Shown piece by piece: positions 7,669-17,311 of a stretch of DNA of 42,261 nt (its first letter is position 1; the number at the start of each line of letters is the position of its first letter). Source of the stretch: Gammaproteobacteria bacterium Ga0074134. Lineage in GTDB: Bacteria; Pseudomonadota; Gammaproteobacteria; Ga0077554; Ga007554. Under the pieces are notes generated by a model. That model saw only the letters and a list, made by a program, of their open reading frames with translations. It made no database searches and was not told the origin of the DNA. The position numbers and the translations under genes were made by a program. Location of the stretch: assembly GCA_001464965.1 (NCBI GenBank), contig LNEJ01000007.1:1-42261 (forward strand), in the 5' to 3' direction.

Positions 7669-8514
7669 TTAAAATCCATCAAGGATTTCTGGGGTCAATC
7701 CATTGAGCGGATCAAGCTTGATGTTACCATCAGGCTGCACTGTTAGCGTGCGGCGAACCTTGGCGGAGGAATGCTGCCCTGATTTACAGTTGTGCTGCCA
7801 CCAGAGTACTTTTAGCACTTCCATACTTCCTGCCGGTCTAGCGGATGACTCATCGTTCTCGAATAACTTCGGAAGCAACTGCTTGATCGCTCCAGCATCG
7901 GCATCGCTGAACCCTGTTCGTTCGGCCAACTGTGGATTCATGCTACCGAAGAAAACGTAAACTCCCTTATCCACGCGGTGTTTCATGCCCATTGTGTCGG
8001 AGCCACGCTTGCTGCCGTCTCCCTCGCCGCTAACACTTTTGGTGATCTGTGTGCTGCTGACATCGACTGGCTCTACGCTGAATGCAGACTGAACAGTAAC
8101 GGGGCCACGAATGCCAATGGACACGCCGCTATCCCCTTCGGTGTCCGCATCTTTTTTGCCCTTCTTGTCAGCCTTGAATGCAAAAAGTTGACCAAATGCA
8201 CGAACGTCAAACCATTGCTCGCAAGCCAGCTTTGCTGTCTCGCTTGAGCCCAGCTTCTTGCCAAGTGCGGCATCTGCTCTTGCTTTGAGGCTTTTGAAAT
8301 CGTCTTTTTTACGATCATCGGACTGTACAAAAATACTTTGATCACTCTCCAATAGCCGATCTCTGAGCTTACGTTTAATACAAACGTCAGTAATTTCCCC
8401 ATGCCCGTCATAGTCGGCGCGTGGGCGATTTCCATTAAGCGGATCACCGTTAGGGTTGGCGTGTGTCACGCGCAGGACAACGGCAAAGTCGATTTTGTTT
8501 TGCAATATGCTCAT
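7669..8514 (-). CDS. cas7: Cascade backbone protein Cas7 (Csd2, type I-C)
   Basis: The 281-residue RAMP protein polymerises along the crRNA spacer to form the filament of the type I-C Cascade complex. It opens MSILQNKIDFAVVLRVTHANPNGDPLNGNRPR, the conserved Csd2 N-terminus, followed by GEITDVCIKRKLRDRL and SIGIRGPVTVQSAFSVEPV. The ATG at 8512-8514 (preceded by GGAAGAC) is chosen because the upstream open frame to 8658 overlaps cas8c and does not resemble Cas7. It starts 10 bp after the cas8c stop. The length is normal, so the stop at 7669 is not a premature nonsense mutation. Confidence 0.95.
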   Translation of the reverse strand: MSILQNKIDFAVVLRVTHANPNGDPLNGNRPRADYDGHGEITDVCIKRKLRDRLLESDQSIFVQSDDRKKDDFKSLKARADAALGKKLGSSETAKLACEQWFDVRAFGQLFAFKADKKGKKDADTEGDSGVSIGIRGPVTVQSAFSVEPVDVSSTQITKSVSGEGDGSKRGSDTMGMKHRVDKGVYVFFGSMNPQLAERTGFSDADAGAIKQLLPKLFENDESSARPAGSMEVLKVLWWQHNCKSGQHSSAKVRRTLTVQPDGNIKLDPLNGLTPEILDGF

Positions 8515-8524
8515 GATGTCTTCC

Positions 8525-8938
8525 TTAATTGGTTTCGGTAGTGGTAGTTTCGGTATTTTCGTCTTGTTCCGTTTCAGGCTTGGCTCGCAGTGTTTGCCGT
8601 TGGCAGTGATAGCCCAGTAAAAACTCCCCAGATAACTTTCTGTCCTCCATAAAATCATCTGCCTGAAATAAATTTACAACATCATCAAGTTGGCTTTCCA
8701 TTACGGCGAGAAATGCCGGACGCTTGGATCGCAAGCGAGTTTTGTATGGGCTCAATGAAAGCTCAATCGTTTTCCAAGTTGAAAATGGGTGGTCGGAAAA
8801 GCGTTGCATCAGCTTTGCGGCACTGGTATCACGTTTCTCGCCGCCAACATACAACGCTCGATCTTCGATGTTTTCCGCAATCGCCAAAAGTCGGCCATAC
8901 AAGTAATCGCGGCTAGTTCGATTCAATTCTAATGCCAT
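8525..8938 (-). CDS. cas11c: Cas11c small subunit, internal translation product of cas8c
   Basis: Within cas8c an in-frame ATG at 8936-8938 is preceded by AAGGAG at seven-base spacing, a far better ribosome-binding site than an internal codon needs. Translation there gives a 137-residue helical protein beginning [19 protein letters not shown] and sharing the Cas8c C-terminus. Type I-C systems are known to make their small subunit Cas11c from exactly this kind of internal start. Multiple copies stabilise the Cascade belly and the non-target strand. The call rests on position, ribosome-binding site and family precedent; expression is not shown. Confidence 0.85.
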   Translation of the reverse strand: MALELNRTSRDYLYGRLLAIAENIEDRALYVGGEKRDTSAAKLMQRFSDHPFSTWKTIELSLSPYKTRLRSKRPAFLAVMESQLDDVVNLFQADDFMEDRKLSGEFLLGYHCQRQTLRAKPETEQDENTETTTTETN

Positions 8939-10450
8939 TTGGTAACTCCTTTCTTTGTGATAACCCCCAAATAAAGCACAGGCAATGCCAAGATACTTTT
9001 CCCATTCCCAATGCTCAAGTCCAACTCGATTGCTTACCCTGCGAACTGTAGATTCCACAAGATCACGAGGAATCTTTTGACCATCAATGATACAAGGTAA
9101 CAAACGCTCTACCGTTGCTTTGCGGAGCTTTTCGTCTAACCGACGACCAAACGCAGCTTCGGCAATATCCTTGGGAGCTGGTGCGCCAATGAACTTTATG
9201 ACATTGCTATAGTTTTGATGCCAAGCAAAGTTATTGTGCCAAGTCAAAACACGCTCCAGAAATTCAGCGCCAGTTAATTCTCGATAAAAAGTAATCGCTA
9301 TGCGCCCATCGGTAGCTGAATCCAATCCCATAACGACAATTTCATTGGCGGAGCCAAGTTCGACTTGATACCCGGCAAGTAGTTTTGCAAGCCGCTGTCC
9401 AAAAGCTTGACCGGCATCGCCTTGATATACCTGCTCTTGCCGGGGTTCCGATTCCTCTGCCTCAATCTCAAATAGATCGAAGGAATTGGCCAGCGGGTCA
9501 GGAATTCGCTTGCCAGATACCGCCCATGCGATGACTGCCTGGCCCCCATTTAGGTATGCTTGCCGCCGCCCAATCAACCAACGCAAAGCATTATGGGCTT
9601 TTTGTGAAACTTCAATACCAACTGTACAAGCCTGTTTGGCGTTATCTTTTTTTGTGTCTGTAAATCGACCACGATAGGTAAAACCAGTAGTGTCGTTCGA
9701 AGAAATTAGCTTGGCTCCATCTCCACTATGTCGCAATTTGGCTGGGTGTAGTCTTGCCAATGTCATTTCCTTACCTGTTACCATGCAAAGCCCAATAGCA
9801 GCCTCCTTGCTGGTATCGAATTTTATCCAAGCATCCATCAAGTTATGGTCATCCCAAGTAGCAGGTAATGCATCCCTTGGCGTTTCAACTCGCCACCTCA
9901 CCAATGCATCACCTTGGTCTCGAAGACCTTCTTTTGGAGTTAGATATTTAAATATGTCAGGGGTAGGCGTATCCAACTTCCATGATGTAAGAAGATGTCC
10001 ATCGCCACCCAAGTGCAAAACATGCTCGCGGATAAGGTCAGTAACAACAGTTCGTTTGCTGATGTACTCGAATACAGCTTTCGCCTTAGGGTGAGAAAAT
10101 TTGGAGGCACACCAACTATCCAGAAGCTTGGTGTAATCGGCAAAGTGAGATTTCTTTAGCCCCCCATATTTGGCGTAGTCCCCTGCACAATATTGGATTT
10201 TTTCGCATAATGGATATGGGGCCACCCCACTTGTTCGACCCGTCATTGACTTCTCCGTAGCGGGTAAAATCGTTACCTCCTTGGGTACAGAAGACGCGCG
10301 GAGAAAATTCCCCCTGCCATCTATGACAACCTCAATGTGAGCTTGCTGTGCGATATGGCTAATCGGCAACAGTGGGGTTTTGTCGTTAAGAAAGGCCGGA
10401 TTACTCGCACACTGCTCATACGTCTCATAGAGTTTCTGAATCCAGCTCAT
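8525..10450 (-). CDS. cas8c: Cascade large subunit Cas8c (Csd1)
   Basis: The 641-residue protein begins [20 protein letters not shown] and contains the Csd1-type segments [27 protein letters not shown] and [13 protein letters not shown]. In type I-C, Cas8c recognises the PAM and recruits Cas3. The ATG at 10448-10450 overlaps the cas5c stop (ATGA), so the two are coupled. The 3' fifth of the gene doubles as cas11c through an internal start. The C-terminal tail, rich in Glu, Thr and Asn ([15 protein letters not shown]), is low complexity. Confidence 0.95.
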   Translation of the reverse strand: MSWIQKLYETYEQCASNPAFLNDKTPLLPISHIAQQAHIEVVIDGRGNFLRASSVPKEVTILPATEKSMTGRTSGVAPYPLCEKIQYCAGDYAKYGGLKKSHFADYTKLLDSWCASKFSHPKAKAVFEYISKRTVVTDLIREHVLHLGGDGHLLTSWKLDTPTPDIFKYLTPKEGLRDQGDALVRWRVETPRDALPATWDDHNLMDAWIKFDTSKEAAIGLCMVTGKEMTLARLHPAKLRHSGDGAKLISSNDTTGFTYRGRFTDTKKDNAKQACTVGIEVSQKAHNALRWLIGRRQAYLNGGQAVIAWAVSGKRIPDPLANSFDLFEIEAEESEPRQEQVYQGDAGQAFGQRLAKLLAGYQVELGSANEIVVMGLDSATDGRIAITFYRELTGAEFLERVLTWHNNFAWHQNYSNVIKFIGAPAPKDIAEAAFGRRLDEKLRKATVERLLPCIIDGQKIPRDLVESTVRRVSNRVGLEHWEWEKYLGIACALFGGYHKERSYQMALELNRTSRDYLYGRLLAIAENIEDRALYVGGEKRDTSAAKLMQRFSDHPFSTWKTIELSLSPYKTRLRSKRPAFLAVMESQLDDVVNLFQADDFMEDRKLSGEFLLGYHCQRQTLRAKPETEQDENTETTTTETN

Positions 10451-11178
10451 GTCAGCTCCTCCAAGGACAAAGGCTCCTCGTTTTCCACATCAAGAAGATT
10501 CTGCCCACGCTCAAATTTCTTGACGGACATTTCCCTGACGAACTTACGAACCTTGCAATCCTCTGGGCGAGTAAATCGAATCACGCCATTCACCATCGTG
10601 GGTTGCCAAAAACGCGTATAGAGATTGTTGACACCGGTTTCATCGGGATAATCAAAACCGTGAAACATGAGGCCATAAGCAAGTTCACCATCATGATCGT
10701 AAGCCCCTTCTCCAGAACCAAACTTGCAAGGTTCGACATAGCCTTGGCAATCACGGGTACCAAGGAAAATATCTTGACGTCCTCCACGCTCCAGCATCCG
10801 CTTGGCGACGATATGATGCTTGGCTTCGTTGCGGTCTTCCGCGAGTTCAGGCCGGTATGTATTCCATTCAAAATGCGCTTTCACCTGATATTCAACATCC
10901 GACAGGAAAGTGTAGATCGCCAAGGTGTTGCCACCGCCATACTCCAGTGGCTTGGTGCCTTTGGTCTGAGTGCGGATACGCTTCATCACTCGTACTTCGT
11001 CAATCACCCAAATAATGGTGGGCTTCCAGTAGATCGACTTGGCAACGCCCTTGAGCGCCTCGTAAGTCGGGATATGGTAGGAACACTTCTCGCCGCCGAT
11101 TTTTGTTAGCGGGTCGGTGAACAGGGAAAATCGCCCCCACACCTTGAATTCAATGCTGCTTCTATCGAAATCAGACAC
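10447..11178 (-). CDS. cas5c: Cas5c, crRNA-processing endoribonuclease (type I-C)
   Basis: The 243-residue RAMP protein has the Cas5c N-terminus [25 protein letters not shown] and the segments [21 protein letters not shown] and [19 protein letters not shown]. Type I-C lacks Cas6, and Cas5c both cleaves pre-crRNA at the repeat stem and caps the 5' handle. The start is the GTG at 11176-11178, six bases after GGAGG. The longer frame to 11217 would reach back into cas3 and adds non-conserved residues. The start overlaps the cas3 stop by eight bases, and the stop overlaps the cas8c ATG. Confidence 0.94.
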   Translation of the reverse strand: MSDFDRSSIEFKVWGRFSLFTDPLTKIGGEKCSYHIPTYEALKGVAKSIYWKPTIIWVIDEVRVMKRIRTQTKGTKPLEYGGGNTLAIYTFLSDVEYQVKAHFEWNTYRPELAEDRNEAKHHIVAKRMLERGGRQDIFLGTRDCQGYVEPCKFGSGEGAYDHDGELAYGLMFHGFDYPDETGVNNLYTRFWQPTMVNGVIRFTRPEDCKVRKFVREMSVKKFERGQNLLDVENEEPLSLEELT

Positions 11179-13651
11179 AATAAGCCTCCATCGGTTTGGG
11201 AGTAAGACCAAGCCCAAAATCTTCGTAGTAATACCTTGAGTCTAGGTAAAGAATGTCGATGCCCTCCTGAATTTCCCGCGCAGCACCGGATTCGAGTAGT
11301 TTTTGCAGGTCACGGGGGAAGATGTTGACAGTATATTGCCTAGCCTTGCGCAATAGGTCGAACTGTTTTTCGACGAGATAAGCACCCTTCAATTCGTTGA
11401 TTAGGTCTTCTCCATCTTGCCCATAGGGAACGATAACGCCTCGGGTTGGCGCATCAATTGACTTGAACGCCTTGGCCGCAGCCATGAAAGACTGGCGAAG
11501 ATAAAGATTGAATGGCTTAGTTTGACAACGGCGAAACTCTTCTTCAGCTTTGCTATTGGTGGCCAGCAGATTTAACAGCGTGTCGTCATGTCCCAATACT
11601 TTACTGCCCACCGGGTAATCCATTTCGCCGCGCCGCTCCGCAAAATAGTAGTTGAAATAACATTCTATAGCGGCTGGCCCGAGCAAGTCGTTGTCAAATC
11701 GGGCCGATTCTTTTTCAAACTCATCGAGAAGCCGCTCCGTGACACGCTGCCCACAGGCGATGTCCTTGAGCATATCCACTCGCTCTTCGCTGAGGTTGAC
11801 AACATGGACATGCCCAACATCCCGTAACCCATTCCGGTTGCATCTGCCCGCCGCTTGCGCAATGGAATCCAGCCCCGCAACTGAGCGGATAACCGCACCA
11901 AAATCCACATCCACACCCGCTTCAATCAATTGAGTGCTGATGCAAAGTAATAGCTCCTTGGCTTTTAGTCGTTGCCGGATTTCATTGAGAATGGCGCGGC
12001 GGTGGGCTGGGCACATGTTCGTGCTCAGGTGGTAAATCGGCAAGTCTGACTGGCTACGGCATAGCTGAAATAGTGCTTGCGCCGATTTTTTGGTGTTGAC
12101 GATTACCAAACAGCTTTTAGCTTTCTTTGCCTCTTCCAGCGCAAGAGCTGCAACTTCCTCATTCGACCAGCCACCGGGCTTTCTCTGATTGAGAACTTCG
12201 ACCCGCTTTAATTGCCTGAAAAGCTCGCCCACATCAGGCATAATTTCGTTATCCGGCGAGATACGCAATGCCCCCTTGGATTGCTCCACCATATCCATAA
12301 GCGGTTGTGTCGCCGTACATAGCACGACAGTCGCGCCGCAATGCTCAACAAGAAAGTTGATAGCGTTACAGAAGAGGTGAATGCAATTGACGGGTAGCGT
12401 CTGGATTTCATCAAAGACCAATACGGTATTGGCTAATTGATGCAACCGTCGCGCTCCGCGTGTACCCACACCAAACAGCGTTTCAAGCATCTGTACGTTG
12501 GTGGTATAGACGACTGGTGCGTCCCAATTTTCGACCAACATCTTGGTTTTCCAATTTTCCTCTTCCGGCATGAGGTTGGAATGATGTTCAAGCACAACAC
12601 TATCGGATTCCACGCCATCCGGTTCAAGAATTTTCCGAACAACGTCGGCATTCTGGTCGATGATGGAGGTAAAAGGGATGGCATAAATTACCCGATCCAT
12701 TGTGTATTTTTCTGCGTGATGCAGAGCAAAGCGCAGGCTGGCGAGTGTCTTGCCGCCTCCCGTGGGAACCGTCAGGGTGTAGATGCCTTTGCCCTTCTCA
12801 GCTTTGTCCCGGCAATGTTGAGAGATGCTAAGACGAAGTTCGTCGATGGGTTTCTCGGCCACAAAACTTGATAGGTGGGTATCAAGCCGATTTATCAAAT
12901 GCACCCAATCGCCATATTGTCCGTGTCTCCTAGCCTTTGTGGCGTGTGGTTTTTCAAAGTCGGCACTGTTGATACGGTCAGCATCAATCAGGCAGCTGAA
13001 CAGGTAGCGAACAAGCAGTCCCACTTTGAATCGGACGATCTGTTCATCACCACGCTTTTCTCTGCCCACAACTTGACGGATAAATCCTGTAATACCGTTA
13101 ATGATCTCTGGGTTACCCGCTAATTCACGAAAGCGTGCATCAACGGACTTGTCCATCTTGGCGATAGCTTCCTGAAGATGGGTGCGCTCATCGGATTTAG
13201 TTATTCTTTTTGTGAAACTATCCTCACCCAAGCTGCGGATGTCTGAAGACAGACAGTCAATCAAGCCTGAATGGTGAGATGCGATGCACAAGGCGAGTAT
13301 CTGACCAACGACTTTTCCAAGCTCGCCGTGCTTAGAGAATTCTTGCCAAATTAGCTGCGCACCAGCCGTGGAATGATCTACCTTTCCTTTCTTGCTCTTC
13401 GCATCAACATAATCATCTTCGTCTTGGTCGATCAAACCAACGGCCGATTTCAGATATATTTGAAACTCATCACTGTACTTGCCCAAGTCGTGAAGTAAGC
13501 CGACAAGCTCACCTTGCTTTCTCATGCCTATTTTGGCGGCGAGTGATTTAGCTATTTCGGCAACGCCCAATAGATGGTTTTCAAGGCTTTGTATATCTCC
13601 ATCCGCCTTCCTTTGATGTGCAATGTAGGTCATCGCGTCGCTATTGTTCAT
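11171..13651 (-). CDS. cas3: CRISPR-associated helicase-nuclease Cas3
   Basis: The 826-residue protein combines an N-terminal HD nuclease (His54-Asp55 in [13 protein letters not shown]; later ASHHSGLID) with a superfamily 2 helicase. Helicase motifs are [12 protein letters not shown] near residue 295, FDEIQTLP near 413, then [19 protein letters not shown] and [10 protein letters not shown]. It is recruited by Cascade to nick and degrade target DNA. It is the first gene of the cas operon. The ATG at 13651 is used, although an internal ATG six codons on ([12 protein letters not shown]) is equally plausible and neither has a strong ribosome-binding site. All catalytic motifs look intact. Confidence 0.95.
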   Translation of the reverse strand: MNNSDAMTYIAHQRKADGDIQSLENHLLGVAEIAKSLAAKIGMRKQGELVGLLHDLGKYSDEFQIYLKSAVGLIDQDEDDYVDAKSKKGKVDHSTAGAQLIWQEFSKHGELGKVVGQILALCIASHHSGLIDCLSSDIRSLGEDSFTKRITKSDERTHLQEAIAKMDKSVDARFRELAGNPEIINGITGFIRQVVGREKRGDEQIVRFKVGLLVRYLFSCLIDADRINSADFEKPHATKARRHGQYGDWVHLINRLDTHLSSFVAEKPIDELRLSISQHCRDKAEKGKGIYTLTVPTGGGKTLASLRFALHHAEKYTMDRVIYAIPFTSIIDQNADVVRKILEPDGVESDSVVLEHHSNLMPEEENWKTKMLVENWDAPVVYTTNVQMLETLFGVGTRGARRLHQLANTVLVFDEIQTLPVNCIHLFCNAINFLVEHCGATVVLCTATQPLMDMVEQSKGALRISPDNEIMPDVGELFRQLKRVEVLNQRKPGGWSNEEVAALALEEAKKAKSCLVIVNTKKSAQALFQLCRSQSDLPIYHLSTNMCPAHRRAILNEIRQRLKAKELLLCISTQLIEAGVDVDFGAVIRSVAGLDSIAQAAGRCNRNGLRDVGHVHVVNLSEERVDMLKDIACGQRVTERLLDEFEKESARFDNDLLGPAAIECYFNYYFAERRGEMDYPVGSKVLGHDDTLLNLLATNSKAEEEFRRCQTKPFNLYLRQSFMAAAKAFKSIDAPTRGVIVPYGQDGEDLINELKGAYLVEKQFDLLRKARQYTVNIFPRDLQKLLESGAAREIQEGIDILYLDSRYYYEDFGLGLTPKPMEAYCV

Positions 13652-13792
13652 TGGTTGATAGCATGGGGCGCTCTATCCATTGACCAGACGTATCCTGCCT
13701 AACGTGGGCCAAAAATGGGTTTCCGGGGTTTTGCATAAATCACTCAACTTAAGGCTATAGTTTTATCTTGTTGTTCTTTTTACCATAGTCAC

Positions 13793-13811
13793 AGGCTCAA
13801 AAGCTGAGCCT
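13793..13811. terminator. Short perfect hairpin between the WYL regulator and cas3
   Basis: AGGCTCA and TGAGCCT form a 7-bp stem around a 5-base loop, 22 bp after the WYL gene stop. No U tract follows on either strand, so a weak terminator, an mRNA end hairpin or an operator for the cas promoter are all possible. The cas3 promoter should lie in the AT-rich stretch between here and 13652, but no confident -35/-10 pair is assigned. Confidence 0.3.
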
Positions 13812-13833
13812 CTGAATGACCCGTGAAAAATAT

Positions 13834-14811
13834 TTATACGTCGCGGTCATATCCCTTCAATGCCCCCTGCAACCGCTCCCTCACTTCCACCCGCAACCCC
13901 TCCGGTCCCACCACCTCCACATCCGGCCCGTATTTCAGGATATCCATGATCAATTCCCGAGAATCACCGTAGGGTATGCGCAATTCATAGCGGCCGTCTT
14001 TCAGCCAGTTCCCTTCCTGGGCTGGATGCCATTGCTCGTCGGCGACCCAACGGGCGCGTTCGGGGGTGAAGCGGAGTATGGCGGTTTGGGTGGCTTGGCC
14101 TGCGAAAATGCCGTAGGCGCTGGTGAAGTGGGCGTCGAGTTGGGCGCTGTTGATGTCTTCATAAAGCCTGTTTAGTGTATGGGCATTTTGAATGCGGTCG
14201 ATGGAGAAGCTGCGCAGGGCTTGCCGTGCGTGGCACCAGGCGTCTACGTACCAGTTGTCGCGGTAGTGGATGAGCCGTTGTGGTGAGATTTCGCGTTCGG
14301 TGAGTTGGTTTTTTTCGCGCCCGAGGTAACAGATATGCAGGCGTTGACGTTGCATTAGGGCGCCAGCGATGGTTTGGAAGGATTCACCTGTGATGCGCCG
14401 TGCGGTGCTGTGTAGGATGCGCACGCGGTCGGGGAGTTCGCCGCTGCCGAGGTGTTCGGTTTCAAGGATTGTTTCAATGCGTTTGCGTAATGGGGAAAGA
14501 TGCGTTTCCAATAAGCCGGGCTGGGTTTGATTCAGTAATTGCTGCACGGCGAGCAGGGCATAAAGTTCGGAGGCGTTGAACCAGAGGCCGGGGAGTTCGT
14601 AGGGATGTTCGCCGCTTTGTGTGTAATGATAACCGTTGGCTTTGCGATCATAGGCGATGGGTGCGCCGATGAAATTTCGCATGTCTTCGATGATACGGTT
14701 TAAAGTCGCGCGGGAGCATTCGAGGCGCTGTTGCAAAATTTGCCCCGGCACCGGATAACGTGCGTTACGCAGTTCTTTGTGCAGGGCGTAGATGCGGTCG
14801 AAGCGATCCAT
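13834..14811 (-). CDS. WYL-domain transcriptional regulator
   Basis: The 325-residue protein has an N-terminal DeoR-like winged helix (about 1-65; ILQQRLECSRATLNRIIEDM), a linker, and a WYL domain (about 150-215; ICYLGREK, REISPQRLIHYRDNWYVDAWCH, RSFSIDRI). WYL domains bind ligands, often nucleic acids or nucleotides, and such regulators recur beside CRISPR-Cas loci. It lies just upstream of cas3 on the same strand with a gap of about 180 bp. Control of the cas operon is therefore a reasonable inference, unproven here. It is divergent from the MFS transporter gene. Confidence 0.88.
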   Translation of the reverse strand: MDRFDRIYALHKELRNARYPVPGQILQQRLECSRATLNRIIEDMRNFIGAPIAYDRKANGYHYTQSGEHPYELPGLWFNASELYALLAVQQLLNQTQPGLLETHLSPLRKRIETILETEHLGSGELPDRVRILHSTARRITGESFQTIAGALMQRQRLHICYLGREKNQLTEREISPQRLIHYRDNWYVDAWCHARQALRSFSIDRIQNAHTLNRLYEDINSAQLDAHFTSAYGIFAGQATQTAILRFTPERARWVADEQWHPAQEGNWLKDGRYELRIPYGDSRELIMDILKYGPDVEVVGPEGLRVEVRERLQGALKGYDRDV

Positions 14812-14828
14812 GAGTTTTTTGTTTTGTT

Positions 14829-14839
14829 ATGAGTCTCAT
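14829..14839. promoter_or_regulatory. Small palindrome in the WYL / MFS divergent region
   Basis: ATGAGTCTCAT is an 11-base palindrome with a single central base, 18 bp upstream of the WYL regulator start and within the 84-bp gap to the MFS gene. It could be an autoregulatory operator. No second copy was seen before cas3, so support is thin. Confidence 0.2.
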
Positions 14840-14895
14840 GACGCTACATTAAGCCATTATCTTCCGCAAGGGTTGGTTGTGAGATTATTGCTGTC

Positions 14896-16074
14896 ATGAA
14901 AAAGCCTCTTCCTCGCACGGTTGTCGTTCTCGGGCTGGTCAGTTTTTTTAATGACCTTGCTTCAGAGATGGTGACGCCGCTCATTCCCATCCTGCTTGTG
15001 TCCGTGCTCGGTGCGGGGCCTGTTGCGCTGGGTTTGATCGAAGGGATGGCCGATGCCGTGTCGAGTCTTCTTAAGCTCTGGTCGGGCAGATTCTCTGATG
15101 TGCTGGGCGGCAGGCGCAAGTGGCTGACATTTTATGGCTACCTGATTTCCAATATCGCCCGGCCCGCGCTGGGCCTGGCTGGGAGCTGGTGGATGATGGC
15201 GGGTCTGCGCAGCATGGACAGGGTGGGCAAGGGACTGCGCACCGCTCCCCGCGATGCCCTGGTGTCGGACGCGGCGCCGCCGGAAATCAGGGGATACGCC
15301 TACGGCTTTCACCGCGCGCTGGACAACGCCGGAGGGATGGGCGGCAGTCTACTCGCTGCCGCTGTGCTGACGTTGTCCTCCTTGTCATTGCCACAGGTCA
15401 TACTCTGGTCAGCCATTCCAGGGTTCATCGGCGTATTGCTGATCGCCTTTGGCATTAAAGAGAAAGCGAAGGAGATTGATCCTCCGCAACGAGAGCCTCT
15501 CCCGCCCTTGAGCTGGCGGCTGCTTTCGGCACCGATGCGGCGTTACCTGATGGTGCTGGTAATTTTTACGTTTGCCCGTGCCTCCGAGACATTCATTGTA
15601 TTGCGCGGCAATGAGCTGGGCATGGGTGTGGTTGAGTTGCTGCTGCTGTGGGCCGCGCTGAACGGCGCCAAATCGGCTTCTTCGTGGTGGGGCGGAAAAT
15701 TGGCCGATGCCCTGGGGCTGGAAAGGCTGGTGCTGATTGGTTGGGTGGCCTACGCTGCCGGCTTCTTTTTTTTAGGCGCAGTGTCGCAAAGTACCACCTT
15801 GTGGGCGGCGGCGATTACCTATGGTTTTTTCGCAGGACTGAGCGAGGGAGGAGAGCGTGCATTGATTGGTGCCTTTGCGGGGGCCGAGGAACGCGGCACG
15901 GCCTTTGGCTGGTACAACATGGCGTTGGGTTTGGCCGCTATTCCCGCAGGCCTGTTGTTTGGCGGGATCTGGCATTTTTGGGGCGCGGGCGTGGCATTCA
16001 CCGCCGCAGGTCTGTTCGCGGCACTTGCTGCGCTGTTGTTGCATTTCTGGACAAGGGTTTCTCTGAAACACTAA
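14896..16074 (+). CDS. MFS transporter
   Basis: A 392-residue polytopic inner-membrane protein with roughly twelve hydrophobic segments and the MFS cytoplasmic-loop motif between TM2 and TM3 (SGRFSDVLGGRRKWLTFYGY). Further landmarks are DRVGKGLRTAPRDALVSDA in the TM4 region and a second-half repeat of the loop (GGKLADALGLERLVLIG). The family moves small solutes or drugs by proton coupling; the substrate cannot be told from the sequence. The ATG directly begins the hydrophilic MKKPLPR leader. It is divergent from the WYL gene and convergent with the small membrane protein downstream. Confidence 0.88.
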   Translation: MKKPLPRTVVVLGLVSFFNDLASEMVTPLIPILLVSVLGAGPVALGLIEGMADAVSSLLKLWSGRFSDVLGGRRKWLTFYGYLISNIARPALGLAGSWWMMAGLRSMDRVGKGLRTAPRDALVSDAAPPEIRGYAYGFHRALDNAGGMGGSLLAAAVLTLSSLSLPQVILWSAIPGFIGVLLIAFGIKEKAKEIDPPQREPLPPLSWRLLSAPMRRYLMVLVIFTFARASETFIVLRGNELGMGVVELLLLWAALNGAKSASSWWGGKLADALGLERLVLIGWVAYAAGFFFLGAVSQSTTLWAAAITYGFFAGLSEGGERALIGAFAGAEERGTAFGWYNMALGLAAIPAGLLFGGIWHFWGAGVAFTAAGLFAALAALLLHFWTRVSLKH

Positions 16075-16081
16075 CCGCTTG

Positions 16082-16447
16082 CTACTTGCCGATGAGCAGG
16101 TTGCTAAAAAAGCCGAAAATGGAAATAAACAACGCAACAAAAAAACCGGTCCAGAACCCATCGACAGTAAAACCCGGCACCAGCCACGCTACCAGTAATA
16201 GCATCAATGTGTTGATGATCAGCAGGAAGAATCCCAGCGTGAGCACCGATAACGGCAAGGTCAGGATCACCAGCACAGGGCGGATAATGGCATTGGCAAA
16301 GCCGAGCAGCAGGGCGGACACCCAGAGCGCACCGGCGCTCGCGAAGGAAATGCCCGAAAATAGGTAACTTGCCACCCATAAGGCGAGGGTGATGATTGCC
16401 CAGCGCAGCAGCAGCGCGAGTACTGGGTTCAGCGCAGCCGTTATCAT
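16082..16447 (-). CDS. Small 4-TM membrane protein (phage holin IV superfamily / YvlD-like)
   Basis: The 121-residue protein is almost entirely hydrophobic, with four predicted transmembrane helices and the family stretches FANAIIRPVLVILTLPLSVLTLGFFLLIINTL (a continuous membrane region near residues 50-80) and GFTVDGFWTGFFVALFISIFG. Databases call this family phage holin, but chromosomal members are ordinary membrane proteins of unknown role, and nothing phage-like surrounds it. It ends 8 bp from the converging MFS stop and begins 10 bp after the HDOD gene, suggesting co-transcription. Confidence 0.8.
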   Translation of the reverse strand: MITAALNPVLALLLRWAIITLALWVASYLFSGISFASAGALWVSALLLGFANAIIRPVLVILTLPLSVLTLGFFLLIINTLMLLLVAWLVPGFTVDGFWTGFFVALFISIFGFFSNLLIGK

Positions 16448-16456
16448 TCTGATCGC

Positions 16457-17311
16457 CTATGCCTCATCCGGGTAGACCAAGCGCAATGCCTCGCTGAATT
16501 GCGTTTCGGCCTCGATGACCACTGGTTCGATCACCTCCTCCGAAAGGCCGACGAGATCCCACGCCGCGGCCTCAAAAGGCGCCACGTGACGGCTGCCGCT
16601 GCTACCGAATTGCACGGCACTCGCAATGATGTTGGCAAGATGGGTTATCGCCGCGTCCAGCGGAAATTGCTGTGCCATCGAAGGCGCATGATGGAAGGCA
16701 ACTGCCTCTTCCAGATGGGTAGGCAGTTTCCATGCGCGCAGCAGTTCTCCACCTACGGCGGCATGGTCAAATCCCATAACCGCCTGTTCTGCCTGACAAA
16801 GCGTTTCGCTATCATACGATGCCCGCAACAGCGCCTCACGTGCCAGCTCGGGGATTTTGCGGTAGATCAGCAGACTGCCCACATCGTGCAGCAGTCCTTC
16901 CACGAAAAATCGTTCCGTATGAGATTCGCCGCGCCTGGCCGCCAGTCCGCGTGCCACCAGGGCACAGCCTATGCTGTGGCGCCAGAAGCTGTCCATGGTG
17001 ACAATATCGTTCGGCAACCCTGAAAACATTTTGACGACGGAAGTGGCTAAAATCAGATCGCGAAGTTCATGCGTGCCGATGATGGTGATGGCTCTGGATA
17101 CCGTGTCAATCTTGCCTGGGAAGCCGTAAAAAGAGCTGTTGACTATCTTCAGCAGGCGCGCAGTTAACCCGGTATCCTGACTGATCACCCGCCCGATGTC
17201 CGCGGCCGAATAGTGCGGGTTGTCGATCATCTCGTTAACGCGCAGCAATACCTCTGGCAGTGACGCCAGGTGGATGATGCCTGCGACGATCTCGCGGGGG
17301 CTAATGGTCAT
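16457..17311 (-). CDS. HDOD domain signalling protein
   Basis: The 284-residue protein is a stand-alone HDOD domain. Visible landmarks are LPEVLLRVNEMIDNPHYSAADIGRVISQDTGLTARLLKIVNSSFYGFPGKIDTVSRAI (first 75 residues, given by position), SFWRHSIGCALVARGLA, EGLLHDVGSLL and GFDHAAVGGELLRAWKLP. HDOD proteins are degenerate HD relatives that act as regulatory scaffolds in two-component, chemotaxis and cyclic-di-GMP circuits. Its ATG overlaps the 113-residue gene by 11 bp, so the pair is translationally coupled. Confidence 0.88.
   Translation of the reverse strand: MTISPREIVAGIIHLASLPEVLLRVNEMIDNPHYSAADIGRVISQDTGLTARLLKIVNSSFYGFPGKIDTVSRAITIIGTHELRDLILATSVVKMFSGLPNDIVTMDSFWRHSIGCALVARGLAARRGESHTERFFVEGLLHDVGSLLIYRKIPELAREALLRASYDSETLCQAEQAVMGFDHAAVGGELLRAWKLPTHLEEAVAFHHAPSMAQQFPLDAAITHLANIIASAVQFGSSGSRHVAPFEAAAWDLVGLSEEVIEPVVIEAETQFSEALRLVYPDEA

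Noticed and set aside
7531-7746. 71-codon plus-strand frame over the cas7-hicB gap
   Set aside because: It overlaps the cas7 end in antisense and lacks a clear ribosome-binding site; the minus-strand 52-codon frame is better supported.
16082-16447. Holin gene as evidence for a prophage
   Set aside because: The family name is historical; no capsid, tail, integrase or lysis genes lie nearby.
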